DNA from: Spirosoma panaciterrae DSM 21099
GTDB lineage: Bacteria > Bacteroidota > Bacteroidia > Cytophagales > Spirosomataceae
Length of the DNA: 64,000 nt
Direction: 5' to 3'
NCBI RefSeq assembly: GCF_000374025.1
Contig: NZ_KB893184.1
Coordinates: 310,001-374,000 of the forward strand
Of the stretch, positions 1-8,963 are shown in pieces. A program made the translations under genes and the position numbers. Each line of letters begins with the position of its first letter. Position 1 is the first letter of the stretch. The notes beneath the pieces were generated by a model, which was not told where the DNA came from, did no database searches, and saw only the letters and a list, made by a program, of their open reading frames with translations.

Positions 1-1
1 C

Positions 2-1774
2 TTATCGCTGATCACCTTTGCGATGGAGCAGGAGTATTTCAAGGATAATCCGAACATCAGCCACATGATCAATGCCGGGTTGTACGCCCTGACGGGATTG
101 TCGATTGGCGCGTTGCTTCAGAAGTGGCTGCCCGGTCAAACGATCATTGCTTTTCTGATTGGCTTGGTATTTATTGCTCACCCGATCCATACCGAGATTG
201 TCGCGAATATCAAAGGGCGCGATGAAATCCTGAGCTTCCTGTTTATCTCGCTGATGTTACTGTCGTACTGGAAGCATCTTGAATCGGCTTCGTCGTTCTG
301 GTACAAAGGCCCGGTAGGCGACTGGTTATTTGGTGGCTTATTTGGTCTGTTTGCTATTGTTGGCGGCTGGGTCATTGGCAGCAGTCTGACGGGAAGTACT
401 TTTGGAGGTATCGTTGGTGTGCTGATCATGGGGTCGCTGTCGGCAAGCTGGGTAGGGCTGGCGTGTGTATCGCTGTATTTTGCCTTCCTGTCGAAAGAAT
501 CGTCTATTGTGAGTCTGGCGCTGATTCCGGCTATGCAGTACTGGTTTGCCCGCCGGAATGTGTGGCAGTCGCTGATTAGTTTATGGCCGTTCCTGATTGT
601 AGCCGCTTTGTTCTTCTTCCAGAAACAGAAGATGATTGGTACGCTGAGCGGAACACCGCCAGTCGACTGGGCCAACTATCCATATAAGATTTTACAGACC
701 GAGAAATCGACAACTTTCAAATTCCTGATGTATTACATCCGGTTGTTGATTTTACCGCACCCACTGGTCTACGATTACTCCTACAATGTGATTCCATCGG
801 GTAGTAAAGGGGATTTACTGACCTGGGCTGGTTTCCTGTCGTTGCTGGCTTTAGTTTGGTTAGGCTGGAAAGGGTTTATGAAGCGTACGCTATGGGGTTT
901 TGGTATCTTCTGGTTCTTTGTTACGATGGCTCCGGGTCTGGGCTTTATCTGGATGCGGGGTGGTATCTTTGCAGAACGGTTTGCCTATGCTGCCGTGATG
1001 GGTTTTGCCTTCATCCTGATCTGGGCTTTGCAGAAACTGCTCGTTCGTGTTCAGGCCAATTCATCAGATGAGTCGACTGCCAAACCTGCCTTGGTTCGTT
1101 ATGCACCGCTGCTGGGGCTAATGGCCGTTGTGGCTGGGTTGTATTCATTCAAAACGGTGGAACGTAACCGGGATTGGGAGAACAATTTCATCCTGTTCAA
1201 CTCGGCCCTTCCTTATGCGCCCAATAGCTGCCAGGTGCAACGACACGTAGCCAATGAATGGATTGAGAAAGGGCTGAAAGATCGGGCTAAAGCGGATTCA
1301 ATTGCGAATGCTACCAATGCCATCAAGCCGAAGCCAACACCTGAACAGATCAAGAAGGCACAAGCACTGATCGATACGAATATTGCGCATGCGAATGTCC
1401 ACGGTCGCTGGGCACTTGACCATTTACAGGAGTCGACCCGTATCTATCCGAACTTTGGTGAAGCGTATTTCTCAATGGCGTATGTTTTCCAGAAAATTAC
1501 GCCCAACGTCGATTCGGCCAAGTATTATTATAAGCAGACCATTCGGGCGGCCAACGCCTATGCACCAGCTTACAACAACTTGGGGGTAATTTATCAGGGT
1601 GAAGGGCAGGCGCAAAATAATCGGCAGAAAATCGAGTTGGCATCGTACTACTACAATCGCTCGATGGTCGTAAACCCGGCTTATGTTGATGGACAGAACA
1701 ACCGGGCGAATCTGCTGAAAGCCTACGGAATCGATGTGAAGGTGCTGCCCGATTCGATCATCAATAAGTACTAG
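2..1774 (+). CDS. TMTC-like membrane glycosyltransferase with C-terminal TPRs, 5' truncated by window edge
   Basis: The reading frame is open to the left edge, so the true start lies outside the window; the first internal Met is at position 23. The visible part has about nine to ten hydrophobic segments. It contains the stretch HPIHTEIVANIKGRDEI, which resembles the loop of TMTC/DUF1736-type lipid-linked mannosyltransferases (GT-C fold). It ends in a soluble region of about 190 residues with TPR-like units (AYFSMAYVFQK, YAPAYNNLGVIYQ, ANLLKAYG). By family it would move sugar from a lipid carrier onto proteins at the inner membrane, but the acceptor is unknown. It ends in a double hairpin terminator shared with the convergent permease gene. 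Family level is fairly sure; substrate is not. Confidence 0.75.
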   Translation, partial: LSLITFAMEQEYFKDNPNISHMINAGLYALTGLSIGALLQKWLPGQTIIAFLIGLVFIAHPIHTEIVANIKGRDEILSFLFISLMLLSYWKHLESASSFWYKGPVGDWLFGGLFGLFAIVGGWVIGSSLTGSTFGGIVGVLIMGSLSASWVGLACVSLYFAFLSKESSIVSLALIPAMQYWFARRNVWQSLISLWPFLIVAALFFFQKQKMIGTLSGTPPVDWANYPYKILQTEKSTTFKFLMYYIRLLILPHPLVYDYSYNVIPSGSKGDLLTWAGFLSLLALVWLGWKGFMKRTLWGFGIFWFFVTMAPGLGFIWMRGGIFAERFAYAAVMGFAFILIWALQKLLVRVQANSSDESTAKPALVRYAPLLGLMAVVAGLYSFKTVERNRDWENNFILFNSALPYAPNSCQVQRHVANEWIEKGLKDRAKADSIANATNAIKPKPTPEQIKKAQALIDTNIAHANVHGRWALDHLQESTRIYPNFGEAYFSMAYVFQKITPNVDSAKYYYKQTIRAANAYAPAYNNLGVIYQGEGQAQNNRQKIELASYYYNRSMVVNPAYVDGQNNRANLLKAYGIDVKVLPDSIINKY

Positions 1775-1783
1775 CTTAATAAT

Positions 1784-1839
1784 AACGCGGTAAGAAAGCC
1801 GCGCAAACGGGCTAAAGATTGCGGGCTTCTTACCGCGTT
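1784..1839 (+). terminator. Imperfect hairpin after the TMTC-like gene
   Basis: Left arm AACGCGGTAAGAAAGCC and right arm GGGCTTCTTACCGCGTT pair with one bulged base across a loop of about 20 bases. It starts 10 bases after the stop codon and has no strong T-run of its own. It stacks directly on the stronger terminator at 1842-1885. Confidence 0.55.
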
Positions 1840-1841
1840 CT

Positions 1842-1885
1842 AAAAAAGTTTGAGGGGTGGCATTCGCCACCCCTCAAACTTTTTT
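1842..1885. terminator. Bidirectional intrinsic terminator
   Basis: Perfect 20-bp arms (AAAAAAGTTTGAGGGGTGGC and its complement) flank a 4-base ATTC loop. The stem carries A- and T-runs on its two sides, so it can stop transcription from both convergent genes. The T-run reaches the stop codon of the minus-strand permease gene. Confidence 0.85.
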
Positions 1886-3111
1886 TATTCTTCAGCCAAT
1901 GTACGGGAGATGTTCATCCGGTAAACGCCCAGTGCCGGAAGGGCAGCGGCCAGGATGCCGATAAGAAGGGCAATGCCAAGCAGTCCCCACTCTTCGGGCA
2001 GGATGCCAAAGGCAGCCAGATTATAGTGATACTCATCCGAAACGCTTCCTGAGAATAGCCACAAGCCAATCCGGCTCAAGGTTAGGCCCAGCACGAAGCC
2101 GATCAACGCCAGCACGATTCCTTCCAGCAGCAGCATACCAAACAACTGCGCCCTTGTGGCACCCATCGACAGCATAAGGGCCATTTCGTAACGGCGTTCC
2201 TTCAATGAATTATACAGTGATACAAACACGCTGATTCCCGAAATCAGCATGATGACGATGGCCAGCCCACGGAGGGTTTCTACGCCTATACCCAGCAATG
2301 AAAACAGTCGGTTAATTTCTATATTGGGAAGGGCCGCCTGAAGCTTGGAGTTACTATTGATACCCCGTGCCAGCATCATACCCATCGGATTCCGAAATTT
2401 GATGAGCATACTGGTTATCTCGCGGGGCTCTTCCTCATGCTCGTCATGGTCTTCGTCTGCTTCGTGGGCTTCGCCTTCTTCATGATGTTCGTCATGATGC
2501 GCATGAATGGCCCATACGCTCGACACGGGTGTCAGAATAAGCTGGTCGGTTACTGTATTGGTCGGGTTCAGGATACCTACAACCTTGTATTTGGAATCGC
2601 CGTGCTCTTCGCCATCCTTATCCAGCCCGTGCGAACTGGCAAACGTATCACCAATTTTTAAGCCCGTTACATCCGCCACGCGAGGACCAATGACCACTTC
2701 CAGATCATTCTGAAATAACTTTCCCTGTGCAACCGTAGCGCCAAAATGATCGAGGTATTTTTTGTTGGTTCCCACAATGCGGAACGACCGATAGTTATCA
2801 CCCATAGCCAGGGGAATGGCCGTTTTGATCATGGGATTGCGCGAGAGTCGTTCGGCTTCCTCAAGGGGAATGTTGCCAACGGGGGAGTCGATCTGATAAA
2901 TACTGGACAGGATCAGTTGCAAGGGACTGCCTTTAGCGCCCAGCACCATATCGATGCCCCGAATATTTTTCCGAAACTGATCGTCCAACTGTTTGTTAAG
3001 CAGCAATAGCAACGAGATAATCGTAATACCAAACGTCATCAGGAGCCCACTTAAAAAGCTGCTCAGGGGCTTGTCGCGCAGATTACTCCAACTAATTCGG
3101 AAAAGATTCAT
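1885..3111 (-). CDS. FtsX/MacB-type ABC transporter permease with His-rich loop
   Basis: A 408-residue protein with the MacB/LolC/FtsX layout: one N-terminal membrane helix (about 17-40), a large extracytoplasmic domain (about 45-280), and three C-terminal helices. The loop at residues 203-228 holds eight His plus many Asp/Glu, suggesting metal binding or sensing. No ATPase subunit lies next to it. The upstream neighbour on the same strand is a GNAT gene 64 bases away, so the ATP-binding partner must be encoded elsewhere. Substrate unknown; metal-linked lipoprotein or peptide export is only a guess. Confidence 0.8.
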   Translation of the reverse strand: MNLFRISWSNLRDKPLSSFLSGLLMTFGITIISLLLLLNKQLDDQFRKNIRGIDMVLGAKGSPLQLILSSIYQIDSPVGNIPLEEAERLSRNPMIKTAIPLAMGDNYRSFRIVGTNKKYLDHFGATVAQGKLFQNDLEVVIGPRVADVTGLKIGDTFASSHGLDKDGEEHGDSKYKVVGILNPTNTVTDQLILTPVSSVWAIHAHHDEHHEEGEAHEADEDHDEHEEEPREITSMLIKFRNPMGMMLARGINSNSKLQAALPNIEINRLFSLLGIGVETLRGLAIVIMLISGISVFVSLYNSLKERRYEMALMLSMGATRAQLFGMLLLEGIVLALIGFVLGLTLSRIGLWLFSGSVSDEYHYNLAAFGILPEEWGLLGIALLIGILAAALPALGVYRMNISRTLAEE

Positions 3112-3175
3112 AGACGTGGGCTAATCGCTGATTGGTTCGAAAAAGTATTTTGCAAATTACTGAATGACAGTACGA

Positions 3176-3613
3176 TTACAAATCCAGCTTGAAATGGTGG
3201 CTGACAATGTTGAACCGTTTGTTCAGGTAAAGCCGATGAGCATCGTACCGGGCCGGATTCTGACCTGAGTCGAGCGATACGCACTGGCAACCGGCCTGCC
3301 GGGCCTGATCGATGATAAAATCCACAAGAGCACCAGCATACCCTTTGCCACGGGCTTCGGGCAGGGTGGACAGGTCGTCGATGTAGAGGGTTTTACCGCT
3401 GTACAGGAAATTCAGGTAGCGATAGCCCGTAACAGCCGGAACCGTTTCGTCTGGATTACCCGTGTCAACATAAGCTAATACAAAGCCATCCGTTTGCTGC
3501 TGCGAACGAATCCGGTCGAGAGCGTCGGCTGGAGTCAGGTGCGAACGCAGGGCCAGCATGGCTGGGATACACCGTTCTATTTCGGCGTCGGTGGTGGCAA
3601 TCTTAATGGTCAT
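3176..3613 (-). CDS. GNAT-family N-acetyltransferase
   Basis: A 145-residue protein of normal single-domain GNAT length. Beta-strand LYIDDLSTLPEAR leads into the acetyl-CoA loop RGKGYA (88-93), followed by helix LVDFIIDQARQ. The C-terminal part, YLNKRFNIVSHHFK, matches the usual end of the fold. Its ATG overlaps the TGA of hemC (ATGA), so the two are translationally coupled. The acceptor substrate cannot be told from sequence. Confidence 0.85.
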   Translation of the reverse strand: MTIKIATTDAEIERCIPAMLALRSHLTPADALDRIRSQQQTDGFVLAYVDTGNPDETVPAVTGYRYLNFLYSGKTLYIDDLSTLPEARGKGYAGALVDFIIDQARQAGCQCVSLDSGQNPARYDAHRLYLNKRFNIVSHHFKLDL

Positions 3614-4536
3614 AATTGTTGGCGGATTTGCTGTAAGATCACATTGCCCCCCCGTTCCAGAATGGCTTCGGCCAGTGAATGGCCCAGGGCTGATGCTTCG
3701 GCCGGAGAGCCCGTAAAGGTTTCACGAAGCAACTGGCTGCCATCCAGACTAACGAGGCCACCCGTAAGGCTGATGGTTTGATCGGTTGTCCAGTGGGCCA
3801 GGGCAAAAGACGGAATGCTACAGCCTCCTTCCAGTCGGGCCAGAAAGGCGCGTTCGGCGCGGAGACAGGCTGCCGTTGGCGCATGATTGACAATCTGGGT
3901 AATGGCTTCGCTGACTGACGGGTTTAAAGCCGTAGCGGCTTCGATGGCGATGGTTCCCTGCCCCACAGCGGGTACAAACTCGGTAATGGGTAAATGCTCG
4001 GCAATCAGATCGTCGTAGCCCATTCGGTGAACGCCTGCATAGGCCAGCAGCAAGGCATCACATTGCCCTTCGTCGAGCTTACGAAGTCGCGTTTGCAGAT
4101 TACCCCGCATCTCAACCGTAGTCAGATGTGGGCAGTAGTGTTTGAGCATGGCTACCCGGCGCGTAGAGGAAGTGCCAATGCGAAAAGGCTGACCGCTGCT
4201 GAGCGAAAGCGAGCCATCCCGACTGACGAGCACGTCGTTGGCCTGTTCGCGTTCGGTGAAGGCAATGATGGTCAGATCGGTCGGTAAGCTGGAGGGTAGG
4301 TCTTTGGCACTGTGGACCGCAATGTCGATACTACCATCGCGAAGCTGGTCTTCCAGTTCCTGCGTAAAGACCCCTTTACTCCCAATTTTAGACAGCGATC
4401 GGTCGAGCACCAGATCACCTTTGGTTTCGATAAAAACCAATTCGGAGGATAAGCCTCCCTGTTGAAGTAGGGTTTGAATATGCTCGGCCTGCCAAACGGC
4501 TAAGCGACTACTTCGGGTTCCAATTCGAATATGCAT
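3610..4536 (-). CDS. hemC: Hydroxymethylbilane synthase (porphobilinogen deaminase)
   Basis: A 308-residue cytoplasmic enzyme that joins four porphobilinogens into hydroxymethylbilane for haem synthesis. The N-terminus IRIGTRSSRLAVWQA, the catalytic region DIAVHSAKDLP (71-81, Asp79), the substrate-binding stretch GTSSTRR (121-127), and the dipyrromethane-cofactor Cys239 in EGGCSIP are all present. It is first in a unit with the GNAT gene and possibly the permease. No other haem genes are nearby. Confidence 0.96.
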   Translation of the reverse strand: MHIRIGTRSSRLAVWQAEHIQTLLQQGGLSSELVFIETKGDLVLDRSLSKIGSKGVFTQELEDQLRDGSIDIAVHSAKDLPSSLPTDLTIIAFTEREQANDVLVSRDGSLSLSSGQPFRIGTSSTRRVAMLKHYCPHLTTVEMRGNLQTRLRKLDEGQCDALLLAYAGVHRMGYDDLIAEHLPITEFVPAVGQGTIAIEAATALNPSVSEAITQIVNHAPTAACLRAERAFLARLEGGCSIPSFALAHWTTDQTISLTGGLVSLDGSQLLRETFTGSPAEASALGHSLAEAILERGGNVILQQIRQQL

Positions 4537-4706
4537 GATTCACAAAGATACGGCGCGAAAAGTAGCTTTCCGTACATCAACGAATTGATATTGTGGTGTG
4601 GCCGACTTTCCACAGAAAGCCCAGAAATCGCAACAGTCTGAAAAAGCGTATGTAGACACAAAAAATGATTATTAAGCCATTTAAACGTGTCAAAAAGGCA
4701 TTTTGC

Positions 4707-4729
4707 GGTAAAATTTCCATGATTTTACC
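4707..4729. promoter_or_regulatory. Inverted repeat upstream of Hsp20 gene
   Basis: GGTAAAAT and ATTTTACC form perfect 8-bp arms with a 7-base spacer, about 87 bases upstream of the Hsp20 start. Position and symmetry suggest an operator or mRNA structure for heat-shock control. No known motif is recognised, so its role is inferred. Confidence 0.4.
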
Positions 4730-4815
4730 TGTCATACTGACCGAAAAGTCGGAAATAAACCTTTAGGCACGAGGTTTGTCTATAGTACAGTAATTGAACA
4801 GTAAACAACACCACT

Positions 4816-5220
4816 ATGAAAGCGATAGAAAACGTGTTTCAGGGAACAGGCGGGCAGATCGACTTGCTGAATACCCTTTATGGTGGATCTAGTCAGACCA
4901 CTATGAACGTAGAGCGGGAAGATGAACGCCTGATTATCACCCTGTCCGCTCCTGGTGTCAAGGCCAACTCGTTTAATGTGCTGGTTGAGGGCAGTAAACT
5001 CGTTCTCTATACCTTACTGGTTGGTACAAGTGAGCATCAGGAAGATGGGATCAGCCAACGGCTGGCCGTGCCTATGTTCCTTCGGGTACTGGACATTCCG
5101 TCCTTTGTCGACGCTGATCATATTGAAGCCATTCATGAACAGGGTCGGGTAATGGTCATGCTGCCTTTCAAAGATGAAGAGCAGATGCATCGTCGGATCG
5201 ATATAAAAAACTTGTTTTAA
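4816..5220 (+). CDS. Hsp20/alpha-crystallin family small heat-shock protein
   Basis: A 134-residue protein. The alpha-crystallin fold is seen in alternating strands from about residue 30: VEREDERLIITLSAPGVKA, FNVLVEG, then VPMFLRVLDIPSFVDADHI and GRVMVMLPF. The usual IxI tail motif is replaced by IDIKNLF. Such proteins hold unfolding proteins in a refoldable state without ATP. It stands alone with its own terminator; the spacer upstream contains an inverted repeat. Confidence 0.85.
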   Translation: MKAIENVFQGTGGQIDLLNTLYGGSSQTTMNVEREDERLIITLSAPGVKANSFNVLVEGSKLVLYTLLVGTSEHQEDGISQRLAVPMFLRVLDIPSFVDADHIEAIHEQGRVMVMLPFKDEEQMHRRIDIKNLF

Positions 5221-5282
5221 GCAAACGACCGGGAATCTCTTCCGGAACCCAGAGTTGGTTCTGTTGCCTATAGATGAGTTCG

Positions 5283-5307
5283 GCCGCTTCTACGGAAGCG
5301 GCTTTTT
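5283..5307 (+). terminator. Intrinsic terminator of Hsp20 gene
   Basis: GCCGCTTC and GAAGCGGC pair around a TACG loop and are followed by TTTTT, 63 bases after the stop codon. Confidence 0.85.
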
Positions 5308-5365
5308 GCGTTTATAGCTCTCTTTTTTAGGAGATAAGTAGGTCATTGAAAATACATTAGATTAT

Positions 5366-5453
5366 TTTTTGTCATCCCGACGCAGGAGGGAACTTCGAAA
5401 ATGAGATAAAAAGTGATTTTCGAAGTTCCCTCCTGCGTCGGGGATGACAAAAA
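5366..5453. repeat. Long palindromic intergenic element A
   Basis: Two arms of about 37 bp (left 5366-5402, right 5416-5453) are complementary with one extra G in the right arm, around a 13-base AT-rich loop. The outer end reads TTTTTGTCATCCCGACG. Its outer arm (TTTGTCATSCYGACG) is shared with the element at 24301-24382, so this looks like a dispersed REP/MITE-like family. It carries no coding capacity. Confidence 0.8.
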
Positions 5454-5508
5454 CGCTCTCGCAGCATATCCTAAACTATTTTTCCATGACTACTTAATTC
5501 ATTTCGTT

Positions 5509-5754
5509 TCAGACGATGCTGATTTCCTGTTCGTCGTGGTATTGTCGGCGACCATCCGACCATTCGAGGTATACCCGCCAAAGTCCCTTTGCAAGCTTAT
5601 CCGTCGATACAACATACCTGGATTTACTGGTTGGCTGAACAGGGATATGAATGTCGTCCTCCACACCATTTCGCTTGCTGAAGGTCAGATTACATCGTAG
5701 AAACGACATCGGCAAAACAAAAGCCAGAATTTGGGAAGCAGGTTCGAATGTCAT
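5509..5754 (-). pseudogene. FixH-like C-terminal fragment
   Basis: An open stretch of 81 residues ending KGLWRVYLEWSDGRRQYHDE, which resembles the C-terminal half of Bacteroidota FixH proteins (cytochrome cbb3 oxidase assembly). The N-terminal membrane helix and first half expected in a protein of about 150 residues are missing. An in-frame TGA stands two codons before the ATG. No cco or fix genes are near. I read it as the remnant of a duplicated or transferred fixH; a diverged short gene is the alternative. Confidence 0.5.
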
Positions 5755-5934
5755 GGTTCACAAAGAGTAGGTGTCGAAACGTATTCCAGCATCAAAAATA
5801 ACCCCATTTATCGGCACCGTCTATGATATACGTCAGGAAACCGATTGACTGGTTTCAAGCTATGTACTGATCTCTATCAGGCAGGTGCCGATAAATCGGT
5901 TGCAGTTTTGGGCTTTCATTCGTACGTCCTCTTT

Positions 5935-7056
5935 ATGCTGAACCGCCTGATAGTCACCCTGCTCTATTTGCCTCTGCTAGCCTTTGCCCAACAGCCCGAC
6001 GATTGGGGAAGACTACGGCAGTATGCCAGCGAAATCGGTGTAGAAGAACCATGCGCTACCCCTGATACAACCTGCCTGCGGGCTTATTTCACGCACATTG
6101 TTTACGGAAAGCCACATGCACGATTGGGCTATCAGGGGCTAAAAGAGCTGATTGATACGGCTCGCATCAATCGGCTGACTACCCTGTTTCGGGCAGGTGG
6201 CGACTGGTGCCCACTCCTGGATTCGCTGGAATCGCACGATCCTACGTATCGACAGCTCAAAGCCTACTGCATACGTTGTCTGGTTGATGATTATATGGCC
6301 GATTCGCTGACGATTGAGCAGGTCAAATCGACCCTGAATTTCTACCGATGGCTCAATCGATTTCCGGCAGACAAACGCGTGATTGTGAATATCCCTTCGG
6401 CCACTTTGCGGGTGGTTGATCGGGACGGGGCTACCCTGCTTAGCAGTCGGGTGATTGTCGGAAAAACCAGTACGCCGACTCCTCTTTTCAATGCACAAAT
6501 TACAGGGCTGGTCGCCTATCCGTACTGGAATGTGCCGCGTTCGATAGCAGTGAGCGAATTACTACCCAAAATCTGGAAAAATCCAGCTGGTGTACTGGCC
6601 GACATGAACCTGCAAATCATAGACGGTAAAGGAGCGATTGTTGCGCCTGAGTCTGTAAACTGGTCGGCACTTACGGTCAAAACCTTTCCATACCGGCTTC
6701 GGCAATCGACGGGCTGCGACAACGCGCTGGGCATTCTGAAATTTAATGTAAATGACCCCTACGATATTTATCTGCACGACACCAATCAACGGGCTCTGTT
6801 TGCCCATGACAGGCGAACGCTGAGCCACGGCTGTATCCGGGTCGAAAAGCCCGTTGAACTGGCCAATATCGTGCTGGGAAAACCGCGATTTACTGCCTCG
6901 TTCTTAACGACCTGTCAAAAACAGGCCCAGCCGAAACCGATCGCTATTCCGCAACCCATTCCGGTGATTGTCACCTACAATCTGCTCGACATAGATGAGC
7001 AGGGAGCCATTGTGGTGTACAAAGATGTGTACGGCTGGTGGAAACTGGATTCATAG
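5935..7056 (+). CDS. L,D-transpeptidase (YkuD/YcbB-like), exported
   Basis: The start is set at the ATG that begins a clear signal peptide (MLNRLIVTLLYLPLLAFA, cut before QQ); the 30 codons further upstream have no signal character. The protein is 373 residues. The C-terminal catalytic domain has the YkuD motif SHGCIRV with catalytic Cys300 and a preceding HDT/HDR stretch. Such periplasmic enzymes make 3-3 cross-links in peptidoglycan or attach proteins to it. The N-terminal 150 residues are specific to YcbB-like members and Cys-rich (six Cys by residue 115). It is a single-gene unit. Confidence 0.88.
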   Translation: MLNRLIVTLLYLPLLAFAQQPDDWGRLRQYASEIGVEEPCATPDTTCLRAYFTHIVYGKPHARLGYQGLKELIDTARINRLTTLFRAGGDWCPLLDSLESHDPTYRQLKAYCIRCLVDDYMADSLTIEQVKSTLNFYRWLNRFPADKRVIVNIPSATLRVVDRDGATLLSSRVIVGKTSTPTPLFNAQITGLVAYPYWNVPRSIAVSELLPKIWKNPAGVLADMNLQIIDGKGAIVAPESVNWSALTVKTFPYRLRQSTGCDNALGILKFNVNDPYDIYLHDTNQRALFAHDRRTLSHGCIRVEKPVELANIVLGKPRFTASFLTTCQKQAQPKPIAIPQPIPVIVTYNLLDIDEQGAIVVYKDVYGWWKLDS

Positions 7057-7109
7057 GCCCTGACCTTACCCCATGTGCTATACTGTCAATAACCTATTTT
7101 ACTTAAATC

Positions 7110-7373
7110 ATGAATGCTATGAAACGGATTACGAAAGGTGTTATTACCCTTGCCTTGGGTGGGTTTCTTATCGCTTGCGCAGCTACCAAAGAGCCTAATG
7201 AAACGGTTGAGAAAGCATTTGTCAAAAAATTTGGTCAGGTCGACTCTGTCAAATGGACGCGTAATGCCGATTATTCGTACGCCCATTTTGTGTTTGATGG
7301 CAAGCCGGTAGTAGCTGTGTTTGGTAACGACGGTCAGTATATCGAAACCGATCGGGCCAAACCAACCCCTTAA
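7110..7373 (+). CDS. Small lipoprotein, PepSY-like
   Basis: An 87-residue protein (a second ATG four codons in is also possible) with a lipoprotein signal ending LIAC. The mature part reads FVKKFGQVDSVKW...YAHFVFDGKPVVAVFGNDGQ, resembling the beta-alpha-beta repeat of small Bacteroidota PepSY-like proteins. Function unknown; it is probably a periplasmic lipoprotein. Confidence 0.7.
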   Translation: MNAMKRITKGVITLALGGFLIACAATKEPNETVEKAFVKKFGQVDSVKWTRNADYSYAHFVFDGKPVVAVFGNDGQYIETDRAKPTP

Positions 7374-7419
7374 GTCCTGCTAAAGCCCGATACGATATAA
7401 ATGAGCTACAGGTTTATTG

Positions 7420-8844
7420 TCAATGCCAGCGTAGGGCGTTAATGTTATGCCCAATCTTCCTGCCTTCCGAAAGTCCCACTTCATTGTCATGTCGGGTATG
7501 GATACCACCCATCAATCGGGAGTTGGCACATTCCTGAGCAGCCTCCCAGAATGAGCGGTAATGACGAACTTCGTAAGGTAGCGTATGGCGGACCAGGCTG
7601 GGATAATAGTAAGGCTGCTGAGCCGAGGCCGACTGCACCAGAATAGCCTCCTCTGCGTAGTAAGTATAGGGTGCCCGATTCGTATGGGTGTTATCGGTGA
7701 AGGAAAACGCATCGCCATAAAGTTCGGTCAATACTGTGGCGGTAGCGGCCGACTGAACCGCATGACCCGAATAGAAAGAAGGAAAGGGTGGTTCCAGGAA
7801 GAAAGGTAACCAGGGCTTTTTATTTTTGTCGGGCGAAATGGTCGTATGGATGAAGGAGGAGGGCCGTTCGACCATATAGGTAAATTTGGTTTTCCAGCAG
7901 CAGATGAAGGCATCGGCTACGGCCATGCCTACCCGGGCGTAGGTTTCACAGGCTTTTACCAAATCGGTATTGCTATTTCGAATCGCAATGGTTGCCAGAT
8001 TGTACGAATGGCCGGGAGGGGAGCAGGTCTCTGTAGGATCATCGCCCCACCACATCACGATGGCCTGATCAGTTGGGCTAAGCGACTTTTTTCGCTCAAA
8101 AACCTCTTTATACTGCTGATAGTACTGACTGCTGGTATCTGTGGAATAAACCAGGGGCCTGGGTGCTGGTAATCGGCCATTACGGGGTGCAAACGTGCGG
8201 TTCTGGCCCCAGGTAGGGTGCATAGGGATTTTGGTGTTCGACTGACCAACCAGTGGAGGAACCCACACCCCCGTACCAACAGGTCGCACGTAGTCGGTGG
8301 GAAAATTACGCTGGTAGCCCTCATGCCCACCGTCGGTCATTGACCAATGGTAAATTTTTGTAGCGATGGTTTTGCCGAATTGTTCCGACCGCTCCACAAT
8401 GGCTGGGTCGAGCTGTGCGGCATAGTTAGAATGAACGGCTGCTGCCAGCGAATCAATGGGTTGTGTTTTTTCGGTATAGGCGTAAAGCGCTTTGAGTAAG
8501 TAGGCCTGCCCCGCGTTGAGGGCGAGTTCCCAACAATATGCCTGCCCCGGAACAGGCTTGGGCAAGGAGAGGGTATCAGACAGGAGCCGGATGACGGACT
8601 TATGCCGCCTGGACGCGTAAACAACCGTTTCGTACATGGTTAGCCCTAGATAACCTATGGCTCTGGAACCATAGGTTGGTGTATTTTTTGGCGCCCTGGT
8701 CATGATTCGTACGGTCATATCGGCCCAGGTAGTAGCTATCTGCTGGCTGGTCAACACCGTTTGAACGGGCTGGGCTTTTAGGGAGCAGGATAAGCTTATA
8801 AGTAAACAGAACTGCCAAAGGGGTCGTTGGAGTAAGTTGTTCAT
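7420..8844 (-). CDS. Vanadium-dependent haloperoxidase / PAP2-superfamily protein (copy 1)
   Basis: A 474-residue exported protein (signal peptide ending near SLKAQ). It carries the phosphatase/haloperoxidase signature: Lys320-x6-Arg327-Pro328, Ser-Gly-His at 359-361, and Ser442-Arg443-x5-His449-x3-Asp453. These residues bind vanadate or phosphate. The middle motif is PSFYSGH rather than the common PSGH. Members are haloperoxidases or acid phosphatases; sequence alone does not decide. It lies 119 bases downstream of a paralogue on the same strand. Confidence 0.82.
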   Translation of the reverse strand: MNNLLQRPLWQFCLLISLSCSLKAQPVQTVLTSQQIATTWADMTVRIMTRAPKNTPTYGSRAIGYLGLTMYETVVYASRRHKSVIRLLSDTLSLPKPVPGQAYCWELALNAGQAYLLKALYAYTEKTQPIDSLAAAVHSNYAAQLDPAIVERSEQFGKTIATKIYHWSMTDGGHEGYQRNFPTDYVRPVGTGVWVPPLVGQSNTKIPMHPTWGQNRTFAPRNGRLPAPRPLVYSTDTSSQYYQQYKEVFERKKSLSPTDQAIVMWWGDDPTETCSPPGHSYNLATIAIRNSNTDLVKACETYARVGMAVADAFICCWKTKFTYMVERPSSFIHTTISPDKNKKPWLPFFLEPPFPSFYSGHAVQSAATATVLTELYGDAFSFTDNTHTNRAPYTYYAEEAILVQSASAQQPYYYPSLVRHTLPYEVRHYRSFWEAAQECANSRLMGGIHTRHDNEVGLSEGRKIGHNINALRWH

Positions 8845-8963
8845 TATCTGTTCGTTAAATAGTTGAATCGGACATGGTTTGCCAGCCGAAGTGGTGTTTG
8901 GTGAATGACTATCCCCACCCGGTTTATGGGCGGGGATAGCTTTAGAAACCTGTGATAATACCC

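Noticed and set aside
5413-5700. 95-codon plus-strand frame
   Set aside because: It begins inside palindrome A and overlaps the FixH-like fragment on the other strand; no features support it.
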